A stretch of 64,000 nt of DNA, from the NCBI RefSeq assembly GCF_008271805.1, contig NZ_VSRY01000123.1:46601-110600 (forward strand). The letters run 5' to 3'. The stretch comes from Streptomyces sp. TRM49041 (GTDB taxonomy: Bacteria > Actinomycetota > Actinomycetes > Streptomycetales > Streptomycetaceae). Every line of letters begins with the position of its first letter. Position 1 is the stretch's first letter. Made by a program: the position numbers and the translations under genes. Positions 51,174-59,506 of this stretch are shown here, piece by piece. A model generated the notes under the pieces. It was not told the origin of the DNA. It worked only from the letters and a program-made list of their open reading frames with translations, and did no database searches.

Positions 51174-52046
51174 TCAGATGACGGGAGGGCGGCCCAGCCT
51201 TGTGAGTCGCCACACGGTACGCCACCTCATGGGCCGCCGGGGCCCGCACGGCGTCGTCCAGCCCTCCTTGAAACCCCCGAACCACGCCTTCAGCGCGGCC
51301 CCCGTCGGGCGCCTCAGCAGGGTCAGCATCAGCCACACCCCGACGTACACGGGGATCAGTGGCGCGGGCAGGTTGCGGCGCGCCAGCCAGACCCGGTTCC
51401 GCGCGACCATCCGGTGGTAGACGGCATGCCGGGACGGGGCGGTCGTCGGGTGGTGGAGCACCATGTCGGCCCGGTAGTCGATCATCCAGCCGGCGTCCAG
51501 GGCCCGCCACGCGAGGTCGGTCTCCTCGTGCGCGTAGAAGAACTCGCCCGGCAGCGGGCCGACCTCGGCGATGACCTTGGTGCGGACGGCGCTGGCGCCG
51601 CCGAGGAAGGTCGTGACGCGCGAGGACCGCATCGGGTCGGAGGCCCGCAGCCGGGGCACGTGCCGCCGCTGGGTGACCCCGGTGTCCGGGTCGGCGATGC
51701 GGAAGCTGAGGATGCCGAGTTCCGGGTCGTCGGTGAACGCCCGGCGGACGAGTTCGGCGGTGTCCTTGCCGGGCAGCCGTCCGTCGTCGTCGAGGAAGAG
51801 CAGGGCGTCGACATCGGTGCCGTCCCGGCCGAACGCCTCGATGCCGGCGTTGCGGCCGCCGGGGATGCCGAGGTTCTCGGGCAGTTCGACGGTGCGCACC
51901 CAGCCGGGGACGCCGGTCACGGGGGCGCCGTTGCCGACGACGACCACCTCGACGGGCTCGCCCTCCTGCCGGGCGACCGACTCGATGAGGGCGGCCAGGT
52001 CGTCGGGGCGGTCGCCCATGGTGATGATGACGGCACCGAGCTTCAT
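51174..52046 (-). CDS. GT2-family glycosyltransferase
   Basis: A 290-residue GT-A fold glycosyltransferase. The N-terminus is GAVIITMGDRPDDLAALIESV, the nucleotide-sugar strand is ENLGIPGGRNAGIEA, and the metal-binding motif is FLDDDGRLP. GGASAVRTKVIAEVGPLPGEFFYAHEETDLAWRALDAGW is the acceptor-side signature of rhamnosyl-type GT2 enzymes, and a C-terminal amphipathic helix may hold the membrane. The ATG at 52046 has GAGGTG nine bases upstream. It lies 8 bases downstream of the CDP-alcohol transferase. Confidence 0.9.
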   Translation of the reverse strand: MKLGAVIITMGDRPDDLAALIESVARQEGEPVEVVVVGNGAPVTGVPGWVRTVELPENLGIPGGRNAGIEAFGRDGTDVDALLFLDDDGRLPGKDTAELVRRAFTDDPELGILSFRIADPDTGVTQRRHVPRLRASDPMRSSRVTTFLGGASAVRTKVIAEVGPLPGEFFYAHEETDLAWRALDAGWMIDYRADMVLHHPTTAPSRHAVYHRMVARNRVWLARRNLPAPLIPVYVGVWLMLTLLRRPTGAALKAWFGGFKEGWTTPCGPRRPMRWRTVWRLTRLGRPPVI

Positions 52047-52054
52047 ACGGTCGC

Positions 52055-52834
52055 TCACCTCAGCCTGCTCGACGCGAGGATCGACACCAGGTGCAGCAGG
52101 GTCTGCACGAGGGCGATGCCCGCGAGGACGGCGACGCCCAGGCGGGTGAAGAAGAGGTCGCCCCGGAACGTGTCCAGGACCGCGGCGAACAGGATGACCA
52201 GCGATGCCTCTATGCCCAGGACGAGTCGGTGGAACTTCAGCGCCGCGGCCGCCTTGCGGGCCAGCGCCAGGCCGGACGAGCGCGGCTCCGACGCCGCCTC
52301 CTTGACCGGCGGCAGGCCGCCCTGGTGCCGGGCGACGGCGACGAGGTCGGTCTCGGCCTTGATCAGGATGGCACCGAGCGCGGCGAGCGTGCCCAGGAAT
52401 GCCCACAGCCAGTCGATGCGCCCGCTGCCCCACAGATCGGCGGCGCGCAGGCCGAATCCGACCAGCACGGCCGCGTCGCACAGATAGGCGCCGACACGGT
52501 CCAGGTACACCCCGCCGAGTGAGAACTGCTTCTTCCAGCGGGCGACCTCGCCGTCGACGCAGTCGAGCAGCAGGTAGAGCTGCACCATGAGCACGCCGAG
52601 CAGCGCCCCGGGGATCCCCGGAACAAGGAGGGCCGGGGCGGCGAGGACGCCGGCGACGGTCATGACGTACGTCAGCTGGTTCGGTGTGACGCGCGTGTTC
52701 ACCAGGTGCCGGGTCAGGCGCAGCGAGATCTCACGCATGTAGAGGCGGCCGCCCCAGTGCTCGCCGCTGCGCCGGTCCTTCACACCCGGGGGGTGGACTA
52801 CGGGGCGGAGCTCAGCTACCGATGGTTTTTGCAT
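52055..52834 (-). CDS. CDP-alcohol phosphatidyltransferase-like, variant motif
   Basis: A 259-residue membrane protein with about six helices. The family motif DG(x)2AR(x)8G(x)3D(x)3D is present at residues 91-116 as D91, D94-G95, A98-R99, G108 and D112, but the last position is Ala116. That Asp is the catalytic base in studied family members, so either this subfamily uses another residue or the enzyme is altered. The N-terminal HPPGVKDRRSGEHWGGRL is typical of the actinobacterial subgroup. The ATG at 52834 lies inside the upstream G1P dehydrogenase-like gene. It should transfer an alcohol phosphate from a CDP-linked donor. Confidence 0.82.
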   Translation of the reverse strand: MQKPSVAELRPVVHPPGVKDRRSGEHWGGRLYMREISLRLTRHLVNTRVTPNQLTYVMTVAGVLAAPALLVPGIPGALLGVLMVQLYLLLDCVDGEVARWKKQFSLGGVYLDRVGAYLCDAAVLVGFGLRAADLWGSGRIDWLWAFLGTLAALGAILIKAETDLVAVARHQGGLPPVKEAASEPRSSGLALARKAAAALKFHRLVLGIEASLVILFAAVLDTFRGDLFFTRLGVAVLAGIALVQTLLHLVSILASSRLR

Positions 52835-53873
52835 AGTCGGCGTACGCGTCCCTGATCTGGTCGGTGGACAGGTCGAGATGTTCCAGGATCGTGAAGCGCC
52901 CGGGCCGGGTCTGCGGCGCGTACGCCACGGTCTCGGCGAACTCGTCGGCGGTGAACCCGATCTCCTCGGGCAGCACCGGCAGCCCGTGCCGGCGGAGCAC
53001 CTCGGCGATGAGGCCCGCCTCCTCGCGGGCGCCGCGCAGATGCATCGCGAAGGCCGCGCCGAGCCCGCACTGCTCTCCGTGGAGCGCGCGGCGGGCCGGG
53101 TGCAGCAGGTCGAAGGCATGGCTGATCTCGTGGCAGGCGCCGGACGAGGGCCGGCTGTCGCCGCTGATCGACATGGCGATGCCGCCCAGGACGAGCGCCT
53201 CGGCGAGGACGACGAGGAACTCGTCGTCGCCGATGCCGCCGGGGTGGCGCAGCACGGACTCCCCGGCGGTGCGGGCCATGGCGGCGGCGAGGCCGTCGAC
53301 GGTCTCGCCGGTGACCCGGTGGGAGAGCTGCCAGTCGGCGATCGCGGAGATGTTGGAGATCGCCTCGCCGATGCCGGAGCGGACGTACCGCGCCGGCGCC
53401 TCCCGGATCACATCGAGGTCGATGACCATGGCGATCGGCGAGGGCACGCCGTAGGAGCCGCGGCCGTTGTCGTTGTCGAGCGTGGAGATGGGCGAGCAGA
53501 TGCCGTCGTGGGAGAGGTTCGTCGCGACGGCGACCATGGGCAGGCCGACGCGCGCCGCGGCGTATTTCGTCACGTCGATGATCTTGCCGCCGCCGAGCCC
53601 GACCACCGCGTCGTAGCGCTCGCCGCGGATGGCGTCGGCGAGGCGTACGGCGGAGTCGATCGTGCCGTCGTCGACCGTGTACCAGTGGGCGTCCGGGAGC
53701 AGCGGCGCCAGCTGCTCGCGCAGGGCGCGGCCGGAACCGTTGCTGATGGCCATGGCCAGCTTGCCGGACGCGGAGATCCGCTGGTCGGCGAGGAGGCCGG
53801 CCAGCTTGTCCATGGCGCCGCCGCTGATCTCGACGACGACCGGCGAGGGGATCAGCCGGGTCAGTACAGGCAC
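52812..53873 (-). CDS. Glycerol-1-phosphate dehydrogenase-like enzyme
   Basis: A 353-residue protein of the Fe/Zn alcohol-dehydrogenase/dehydroquinate-synthase superfamily, closest by motif to sn-glycerol-1-phosphate dehydrogenase (EgsA/AraM). The NAD site is VGLGGGKIIDVTKYAA. Metal ligands are Asp in NLSHDGICSP, His in SRPSSGACHEISHAFD and His in LHGEQCGLG. In archaea this reaction makes the G1P backbone of membrane lipids; in bacteria it is rare. Substrate identity here is inferred. It overlaps the nucleotidyltransferase by 13 bases and the CDP-alcohol transferase by 23. Confidence 0.85.
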   Translation of the reverse strand: MPVLTRLIPSPVVVEISGGAMDKLAGLLADQRISASGKLAMAISNGSGRALREQLAPLLPDAHWYTVDDGTIDSAVRLADAIRGERYDAVVGLGGGKIIDVTKYAAARVGLPMVAVATNLSHDGICSPISTLDNDNGRGSYGVPSPIAMVIDLDVIREAPARYVRSGIGEAISNISAIADWQLSHRVTGETVDGLAAAMARTAGESVLRHPGGIGDDEFLVVLAEALVLGGIAMSISGDSRPSSGACHEISHAFDLLHPARRALHGEQCGLGAAFAMHLRGAREEAGLIAEVLRRHGLPVLPEEIGFTADEFAETVAYAPQTRPGRFTILEHLDLSTDQIRDAYADYAKTIGS

Positions 53874-54598
53874 GCGATCTCACGGCCCTTCGTGAGGTCG
53901 TCGTGGTTGTCGATCTCCACCCAGCGGACGTCGCCGATGGGCGCCACGTCGATCCGGAAGCCGCGGTGGACAAGCTCCTGGTAGCCGTCCTCGTAGTACA
54001 GGTCGGGGTCGCGCTCGAAGGTGGTCCTGAGGGCGTCGGCGAGGTCGGCGGCGGCCGACGGCTCGATGAGGGTGACGCCGATGTACTCGCCGGTGGCGGT
54101 GGCCGGGTCCATGAGCTTGGTGATGCGGCGGACGCCGAGGCCGTCCTCGGTGATCACCTTCATCTCCTCGTCGGCGAGGGACTTCACCGTGTCGAGGGCG
54201 AGGATGATCTTCTGGTCGCCACCGCGGGCGGCGAGGAGGGTCTGCTCGACGGAGACGGGGTGGACGGTGTCGCCGTTGGCGAGGATGACGCCCTCCTGGA
54301 GCACATCACGCGCGCACCACAGGGAGTAGGCGTTGTTCCACTCCTCGGCCTTGTCGTTGTCGACGAGGGTGAGCTTGACCCCGTACTTGGCCTCCAGGGC
54401 GGCCTTGCGCTCGTACACCGCCTCCTTGCGGTAGCCCACGACGATCGCGGCCTCGGTGAGGCCGACCTCGGCGAAGTTGCCGAGGGTGAGGTCGAGGACG
54501 GTGGTGTCGCCGTCGACGGGCACGAGGGCCTTCGGGAGCGTGTCGGTGTAGGGGCGCAGACGCCGTCCGGCACCGGCTGCCAGTACGAGGCCGATCAT
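53861..54598 (-). CDS. LicC-like nucleotidyltransferase
   Basis: A 245-residue sugar-1-phosphate/phosphocholine nucleotidyltransferase. The N-terminus GLVLAAGAGRRLRPYTDTLPKALVP is the nucleotide-binding signature, followed by DNDKAEEWNNAYSLW and ILANGDTVH (metal Asp). C-terminal WVEIDNHDDL is the second metal motif. It probably makes a CDP-alcohol such as CDP-glycerol-1-phosphate or CDP-inositol from its phosphate for the CDP-alcohol transferases next to it. The ATG overlaps the DUF5941 stop (ATGA). Confidence 0.87.
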   Translation of the reverse strand: MIGLVLAAGAGRRLRPYTDTLPKALVPVDGDTTVLDLTLGNFAEVGLTEAAIVVGYRKEAVYERKAALEAKYGVKLTLVDNDKAEEWNNAYSLWCARDVLQEGVILANGDTVHPVSVEQTLLAARGGDQKIILALDTVKSLADEEMKVITEDGLGVRRITKLMDPATATGEYIGVTLIEPSAAADLADALRTTFERDPDLYYEDGYQELVHRGFRIDVAPIGDVRWVEIDNHDDLTKGREIACLY

Positions 54599-56535
54599 GC
54601 GGGTTCTCCTTCGTCGTGTACTGCGGGTGCTCCGGAGGACACCCAGAAGCGGATGGACTCCGCGAGCCCCACCAGCGCCACGGCGCCGGCGAGAGCGGTG
54701 AGCGCGAGAGCGAAGCCGTCGCCGCCGCCCGTCGCGAGGAGGGCCGCGAGTACCGCCACGAGCAGCGTCCGCCCCTCTTGGCCGCCGAGGGCGCGCACCA
54801 GCCAGGCGGGCGGCGCGCCGGTGCCGCCGCGGATGCGGTACACCGTGTCGTAGTGATGGTAGGCGACGGCCGCGACCAGCCCGAACGCCGCGGGGAGCGC
54901 CCCGGGGGCCTCGGAGCGGGCGGCGAGAACGAGGACGGTGCAGTACTCGGCGGCGCGGAGGACGGGCGGTACGAGCCAGTCGAGCGAGCCCTTGAGCGGC
55001 TGGGCGACGGCGGCCCCGGAGGTGAGGACGTACAGCACGGCGGCCGGTACGACCACGATGCCTATGGGCGCGGCCGCGGCGGCGCCCAGGAGCGCGGCGG
55101 CGCCGACGGCCGCGTACAGCGTCCGGCCGCCGATGGGGCGGGCCCACCGTCCCGGTCCCCGGGCCGCCAGCTCGCCGAGCGGCCCGGTGTCGGCGAGGTC
55201 CGCGAGGGCCTGGGCGGCGCGGTCGGTCCGGTGCGCCTTGCGGGTCAGGGAGCGCAGAACGCGGCCGGCTGTGGTGTAGCAGGCGGCGAAGGCGCAGCCG
55301 ACGAGGAGGGCGTAGAAGACGGTACGGGGGGTGGTGACCGCGGTGAGGACCGCGATCATCGCCCAGCGCTCGCCGATCGGCAGGATGATCATGCGGCGCA
55401 CCCAGACCGTCCAGCCGACGCTGTCGAGCCGGTCGGAGAGGGCGGCGGTGGGGCTTGTGTTGGCGGTGGCGTCGTGGTTGGCCTCGTTGAAGGAGAAGTC
55501 CACGACGTGCCGGCAGGTCTGGAGGACCATCGCGCCCAGCGCGAGTGCCCATACATCGTCACTGCCGCCGCCACGAGCGGCGCCCAGGGCGAGGCCCGCG
55601 TAGTAGGCGTACTCCTTGACCCGGTCGAACGTGGCGTCGAGCCAGGCGCCGAGCGTGGAGTACTGGAGGGAGTAGCGGGCGAGCTGGCCGTCGGTGCAGT
55701 CCAGCACGAAGGAGAAGAGGAGCAGCAGGCCCGCCGCGACGAAGCCGCCCCGGGTCCCGGTGGCCGCGCAGCCCGCCGCGACGAGAGCGGTGAGGAGGGA
55801 CGCGGTGGTGACCTGGTTGGGGGTGAAGCCCCGGCGGGCGCACCAGCGGGCGAGGTGGCGGGAGTACGGGCTGATGAAGAACGTGGTGAAGAACCCGTCG
55901 CGGGACTTCACGGCGGAGCGGAGCCTCACGGCCTCGTCGTCGACGGCCGCGACGGCGTCCCGCGTCTCCTTGCGGGTCTGCGGCTCGACGGGCACGGCGG
56001 CGACGAGCGACCCGAGGTCGGGCCGGTGCACGGCGACCCCGTCTGCCTCCAGGGCGGCGGCGAGCACGTCGGGGAGGGGGGCCGGGTCGAGCGGGGCGGC
56101 GGTGAGGCCGGTGGCGGTGGCCGGGGCTGCCGGGGTGCCCGGGCCGGCCGTGGCGGGGCCGTCGGGCTCCGCGGAGGCGCCGGGGGCGGTGGTGCTGGGG
56201 GCCGTGGGGGCGCCGGGGGCGGTGGTGCCGGTGCCGGTGGCCAGGGAGGCCATGGCCCGGGTCAGCGCCGGGCGGGCGTCCGGCTGGGCCGTGAGGGCGC
56301 CCGCGGCCGCCCCGGCGGGGAAGCGCGGGTCGGTCAGGGCGAGGCGCAGGGCGTGCTGGTGGCCGACGAACCGGGGGTCGACGACGGCGACGCGCTCACC
56401 GGCCGGGACGGCGGCGAGCAGCGCGGCGGTCTCGCGCGGGTCCGCGGCGGTGCGGACCTCGAAGCCCAGCGACCGCAGATCGCCCTCGAGCGGCGATCCG
56501 GGTACCGGAGGACCGGTGAGGATGGCGGTCGACAG
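54595..56535 (-). CDS. DUF5941 / CDP-alcohol phosphatidyltransferase fusion
   Basis: A 646-residue fusion. Residues 1-100 are a DUF5941-type cytoplasmic domain (STAILTGPPVPGSPLEGDL, GERVAVVDPRFVGHQHALRL). Residues about 215-330 are a CDP-alcohol phosphatidyltransferase with the complete motif DCTDGQLARYSLQYSTLGAW plus DATFD at about 279-304. The rest is a membrane domain with about eight helices. I place the start at the CTG at 56535: AAGGAG lies nine bases upstream, family homology begins there (STAILTG), an in-frame stop lies just before it, and no ATG/GTG/TTG occurs in frame until 56253. It leads the envelope operon. Confidence 0.82.
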   Translation of the reverse strand: MSTAILTGPPVPGSPLEGDLRSLGFEVRTAADPRETAALLAAVPAGERVAVVDPRFVGHQHALRLALTDPRFPAGAAAGALTAQPDARPALTRAMASLATGTGTTAPGAPTAPSTTAPGASAEPDGPATAGPGTPAAPATATGLTAAPLDPAPLPDVLAAALEADGVAVHRPDLGSLVAAVPVEPQTRKETRDAVAAVDDEAVRLRSAVKSRDGFFTTFFISPYSRHLARWCARRGFTPNQVTTASLLTALVAAGCAATGTRGGFVAAGLLLLFSFVLDCTDGQLARYSLQYSTLGAWLDATFDRVKEYAYYAGLALGAARGGGSDDVWALALGAMVLQTCRHVVDFSFNEANHDATANTSPTAALSDRLDSVGWTVWVRRMIILPIGERWAMIAVLTAVTTPRTVFYALLVGCAFAACYTTAGRVLRSLTRKAHRTDRAAQALADLADTGPLGELAARGPGRWARPIGGRTLYAAVGAAALLGAAAAAPIGIVVVPAAVLYVLTSGAAVAQPLKGSLDWLVPPVLRAAEYCTVLVLAARSEAPGALPAAFGLVAAVAYHHYDTVYRIRGGTGAPPAWLVRALGGQEGRTLLVAVLAALLATGGGDGFALALTALAGAVALVGLAESIRFWVSSGAPAVHDEGEPA

Positions 56536-56614
56536 ACGAACTCACTCCTTGGAGCTGACAGGCTGGGTGCGCGGCGGCTCTGCCCGGATCCGGGCGGCGG
56601 CACGTCGGCAGAGG

Positions 56615-56824
56615 CTATCGGATGAACGGAAGCCGGAGTTCACCGAGGTTTCCGCGTACGGCGACGTCGGCTCCGACGGTGAGATCATCATCGTCGATCA
56701 TCTCCTCGGGCGACAAACCCCCGGTCATGGGCGCCACGGCCGGGGCGGGCGCGGGACGGTGGCCGTCCCGGGCTCGGCGGACGTCCTGAGGACCGGAGAA
56801 TCCGCAGGTCAGGGCATATGACAA
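56615..56824 (-). CDS. Small hypothetical protein
   Basis: A possible 69-residue (or from 56728, 37-residue) product ending LTVGADVAVRGNLGELRLPFIR. The tail is compact and non-repetitive, and lies 80 bases upstream of the DUF5941 fusion on the same strand. No domain recognised. Third-position bias is only moderate. It may be the first gene of the envelope operon, or chance. Confidence 0.3.
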   Translation of the reverse strand: MSYALTCGFSGPQDVRRARDGHRPAPAPAVAPMTGGLSPEEMIDDDDLTVGADVAVRGNLGELRLPFIR

Positions 56825-56865
56825 CGGTGTTCAGCATCAGCTTGCACATACCCCCCACCCGTAGT

Positions 56866-56888
56866 TGACTGACCGCTCAAGGCAGTCA
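56866..56888. promoter_or_regulatory. Inverted repeat upstream of CDF exporter
   Basis: TGACTG-N11-CAGTCA, 25-47 bases before the exporter ATG. Such sites commonly bind metal-responsive repressors, but none is assigned here. Confidence 0.35.
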
Positions 56889-56912
56889 CTGACATGATCG
56901 GGAGGCGACCTC

Positions 56913-57854
56913 ATGGGGGCCGGGCATCACCACGGACACACGCATGGAGCACCGCCGCCGACCGGTACGGCCGGGGCGGCGCACCGCTGGCGGCTGCGGG
57001 TTGCCCTGACCATCACACTGTCCGTGATGGTGGTCGAGATCGTCGGCGGTGTCCTCGCCGACTCCCTCGCGCTGATCGCCGACGCGACACACATGGCCAC
57101 CGACGCCGTCGGGCTCGGCATGGCGCTGCTGGCCATCCACATGGCCAACCGCCCGCCCACCGTGAACCGCACCTACGGCTACGCCCGCGCCGAGATCCTG
57201 GCGGCGCTGGCGAACTGTCTGCTGCTGCTCGGCGCGGGCGGCTACGTCCTCTTCGAGGCGGTCCAGCGGTTCATCACCCCGGCGGAGACGAAGGGCGGGC
57301 TCACGATCGTCTTCGCCCTGGTCGGTCTGGTCGCGAACATCGTCTCGCTGTCGCTGCTGATGCGCGGGCAGAAGGAGAGCCTGAACGTGCGCGGCGCCTA
57401 TCTGGAGGTGCTCGCCGACGCGCTCGGCTCGGTGACGGTGCTGGTGGCCGCGGCGGTCATCCTCACCACCGGATGGCAGGGTGCCGACCCGATCGCGTCC
57501 CTGGTGATCGCCGTGATGATCGTGCCGCGTACGGTGAAGCTGCTCCGCGAGACGCTGGAGGTGCTACTGGAGGCGGCGCCCAAGGGCGTGGACATGACGG
57601 AGGTGCGGGCCCATCTGCTGGCACTGCCGGGGGTGGAGGACGTACATGATCTGCACGCGTGGACGATCACTTCGGGGATGCCGGTGCTGTCCGCCCACGT
57701 CGTGGTGGACGCTAGCGTCCTGGACGGTGCGGGCCACGAGAAGATGCTGCACGACCTCCAGGAGTGTCTGGTCGGCCACTTCGACGTGGAACACTGCACG
57801 TTCCAGCTGGAGCCCTTCGGCCACGCGGCGCACGAGGCGGGGTTCTGCCACTGA
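56913..57854 (+). CDS. CDF-family cation diffusion facilitator
   Basis: A 313-residue metal-proton antiporter. The N-terminus GAGHHHGHTHG is a His-rich metal-binding tail. Six helices follow, with the transport site His/Asp residues in ALIADATHMATDAVGLG and YLEVLADALGSV. The C-terminal cytoplasmic domain contains VEDVHDLHAWTI and AHVVVDAS. It likely exports zinc (or Co/Ni). The ATG at 56913 has GGGAGG seven bases before. It is divergent from the envelope operon. Confidence 0.93.
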   Translation: MGAGHHHGHTHGAPPPTGTAGAAHRWRLRVALTITLSVMVVEIVGGVLADSLALIADATHMATDAVGLGMALLAIHMANRPPTVNRTYGYARAEILAALANCLLLLGAGGYVLFEAVQRFITPAETKGGLTIVFALVGLVANIVSLSLLMRGQKESLNVRGAYLEVLADALGSVTVLVAAAVILTTGWQGADPIASLVIAVMIVPRTVKLLRETLEVLLEAAPKGVDMTEVRAHLLALPGVEDVHDLHAWTITSGMPVLSAHVVVDASVLDGAGHEKMLHDLQECLVGHFDVEHCTFQLEPFGHAAHEAGFCH

Positions 57855-58220
57855 TAGCGGCCCGGCCGCGGGGCGAGCGGCCGGCGGAGGTCGGCGAGGG
57901 CAGGCAGAGGTCGGCGGGGGTCGGCGGATGTCGGCGGGGGTCGGTCATCCGGAGTACCGCCTCCGCTGCGGATTCGTACCGGCCACGCGGCGCGGGGTCC
58001 GGCCGTCCTCCGAGGCGTACATCGCGGCCCATGACGGCGCTCCCGCCCGGCGGTTGGGGGCAGTTGCCCATGGGCACGATCACCCACCCGCCCGCGTTCG
58101 GCGTCCGACCGGACGGCGCGTTCCGCCGCGTACGCGCCCTTGCCGTGTACTGACAAGCGGCTTTTGTACGGCAGACTGAGGATTGCCCCACAGGGCCGAG
58201 AACCGATGCGAAGGATGGTT
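57855..58220 (+). other. Intergenic with tandem repeat and idi promoter
   Basis: About 365 bases. The first third is a 10-base tandem repeat (57881-57944). A plausible idi promoter is CTGACA-N16-CAGACT at 58150-58177, 44 bases before the idi start. No gene seen. Confidence 0.45.
57881..57944. repeat. 10-base tandem repeat
   Basis: Six consecutive 10-base units of the form TCGGCGGGGG with variants, in perfect 10-base register, ending in TCGG. One turn of DNA per unit; could bend or bind a protein, or be slippage. Confidence 0.55.
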
Positions 58221-58814
58221 ATGCCGACCACACCTGCCACCGCGGCGAACAGCTCCTCGAACGGAGCCGCACCCTCGATCATGCTGGAGCTGGTCGACGA
58301 GAACGGCAGCACCATCGGCACCGCCGAGAAGCTCTCCGCGCACCAGGCGCCCGGGCAGTTGCACCGGGCGTTCTCGGTGTTCCTCTTCGACGAGGAGGGG
58401 CGGCTGCTGCTGCAGCGCCGGGCGCTGGGGAAGTACCACTCGCCGGGCGTCTGGTCGAACACCTGCTGCGGCCACCCCTATCCGGGTGAGGCGCCGTTCA
58501 CGGCGGCCGTACGGCGGGTGTTCGAGGAGCTGGGCGTCTCCCCGTCGCTGATGGCCGAGGCGGGCACGGTCCGCTACAACCACCCCGACCCGGCGTCGGG
58601 CCTGGTGGAGCAGGAGTACAACCACCTCTTCGTGGGGATGGTGCAGGCTCCGCTGCGGCCGGACCCGGCGGAGGTCGGGGAGACCGCGTTCGTGACGGCG
58701 CCGGAGCTGGCCGAGCGGCACGCGTCCGCGCCGTTCTCCGCCTGGTTCATGACCGTCCTGGACGCGGCGCGCCCGGCCATCAAGGAGCTGACGGGGGCGA
58801 CGGGCGGCTGGTGA
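58221..58814 (+). CDS. idi: Isopentenyl-diphosphate delta-isomerase (type 1)
   Basis: A 197-residue Nudix-fold enzyme that interconverts IPP and DMAPP. The active Cys is in VWSNTCCGHP and the Glu in EQEYNHLFVG; LFDEEGRLLLQRRA and RRVFEELGV belong to the Nudix core. The ATG at 58221 has GAAGG six bases before; upstream in-frame Mets at 58206 and 58215 lack such spacing. It supplies DMAPP for the prenyl synthase of the hop operon 12 kb away. Confidence 0.95.
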   Translation: MPTTPATAANSSSNGAAPSIMLELVDENGSTIGTAEKLSAHQAPGQLHRAFSVFLFDEEGRLLLQRRALGKYHSPGVWSNTCCGHPYPGEAPFTAAVRRVFEELGVSPSLMAEAGTVRYNHPDPASGLVEQEYNHLFVGMVQAPLRPDPAEVGETAFVTAPELAERHASAPFSAWFMTVLDAARPAIKELTGATGGW

Positions 58815-58846
58815 GCCCCGCCGTCTCACGGGCCCTGGCACCCGGC

Positions 58847-58895
58847 GGCCCCTGACCCCTGGAGGCCCCTGACCCCTGGAGGCCCCTGCCCCTGG
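58847..58895. repeat. 17-base tandem repeat
   Basis: Two exact and one partial copy of a 17-base unit (GGCCCCTGACCCCTGGA) after idi. Likely slippage. No function evident. Confidence 0.5.
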
Positions 58896-58913
58896 CGGCT
58901 CCCGACCCGGGTG

Positions 58914-58961
58914 CGACGCCCTCGGCCGTACGCCGTATCCCGTACGCGACCGGGGGCGTCG
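58914..58961. terminator. Possible convergent terminator
   Basis: An outer 8-bp stem (CGACGCCC/GGGCGTCG) encloses an inner CCGTACG/CGTACG pairing, between the convergent idi and ATPase genes. Confidence 0.5.
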
Positions 58962-58969
58962 TCGTCCGG

Positions 58970-59413
58970 TCACAGGGGCAGCGCGGCCCAGATGATCTTG
59001 CCGCCGGACGAAGTGTGCTCGACGTCGCAGGTACCGCCCGCCTCGCGGGTGATCTCGCGGACCAGGAGCAGGCCACGGCCGCCCGTCTGCCCGTAGTCGG
59101 TCTCCAGCGCCTTGGGCCGGTAGGGGTGGTTGTCCTCGACGGCCACCCGGATCCACTCGGCGCCGATCGCGACCTCCACCGCCAGCTGCGGGGAGAGCAG
59201 GGCCGCGTGCCGTACGGCGTTGGTCACCAGCTCGGAGACGATCAGCAGCAGGCCCTGCACGACGTCGTCGCGGACCGGGACTCCCTGACGGTTCAGCAGG
59301 TCACGTACGGCATGCCTGGCCTGCGGAACGGAGGCGTCGACCGCGGCAGCGGTGAAGCGCCAGACCCCTTCGTACGACGGTGGCCGGGCCGGGACGCTTC
59401 CGCGGCTCTCCAT
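58970..59413 (-). CDS. RsbW-like anti-sigma ATPase
   Basis: A 147-residue HATPase_c_2 protein (serine kinase-like). It contains LLLIVSELVTNAVRHA (N box) and VEDNHPYRP, then GGRGLLLVREI (G box). Such proteins are abundant in Streptomyces and regulate sigma factors or act with anti-anti-sigma partners; a SpoIIE phosphatase occurs elsewhere in the window but is not linked. The ATG at 59413 has GGGAG seven bases before; a GTG at 59449 is the alternative. Confidence 0.85.
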   Translation of the reverse strand: MESRGSVPARPPSYEGVWRFTAAAVDASVPQARHAVRDLLNRQGVPVRDDVVQGLLLIVSELVTNAVRHAALLSPQLAVEVAIGAEWIRVAVEDNHPYRPKALETDYGQTGGRGLLLVREITREAGGTCDVEHTSSGGKIIWAALPL

Positions 59414-59506
59414 GGTCCGGCTCCCACCCTCGTGCTCGATTGTCGCCACGGCTCCGAGTGTTGGCTCCCGGACGCCGCACCCGGGCCGGTGACCACAAAT
59501 GACTTC

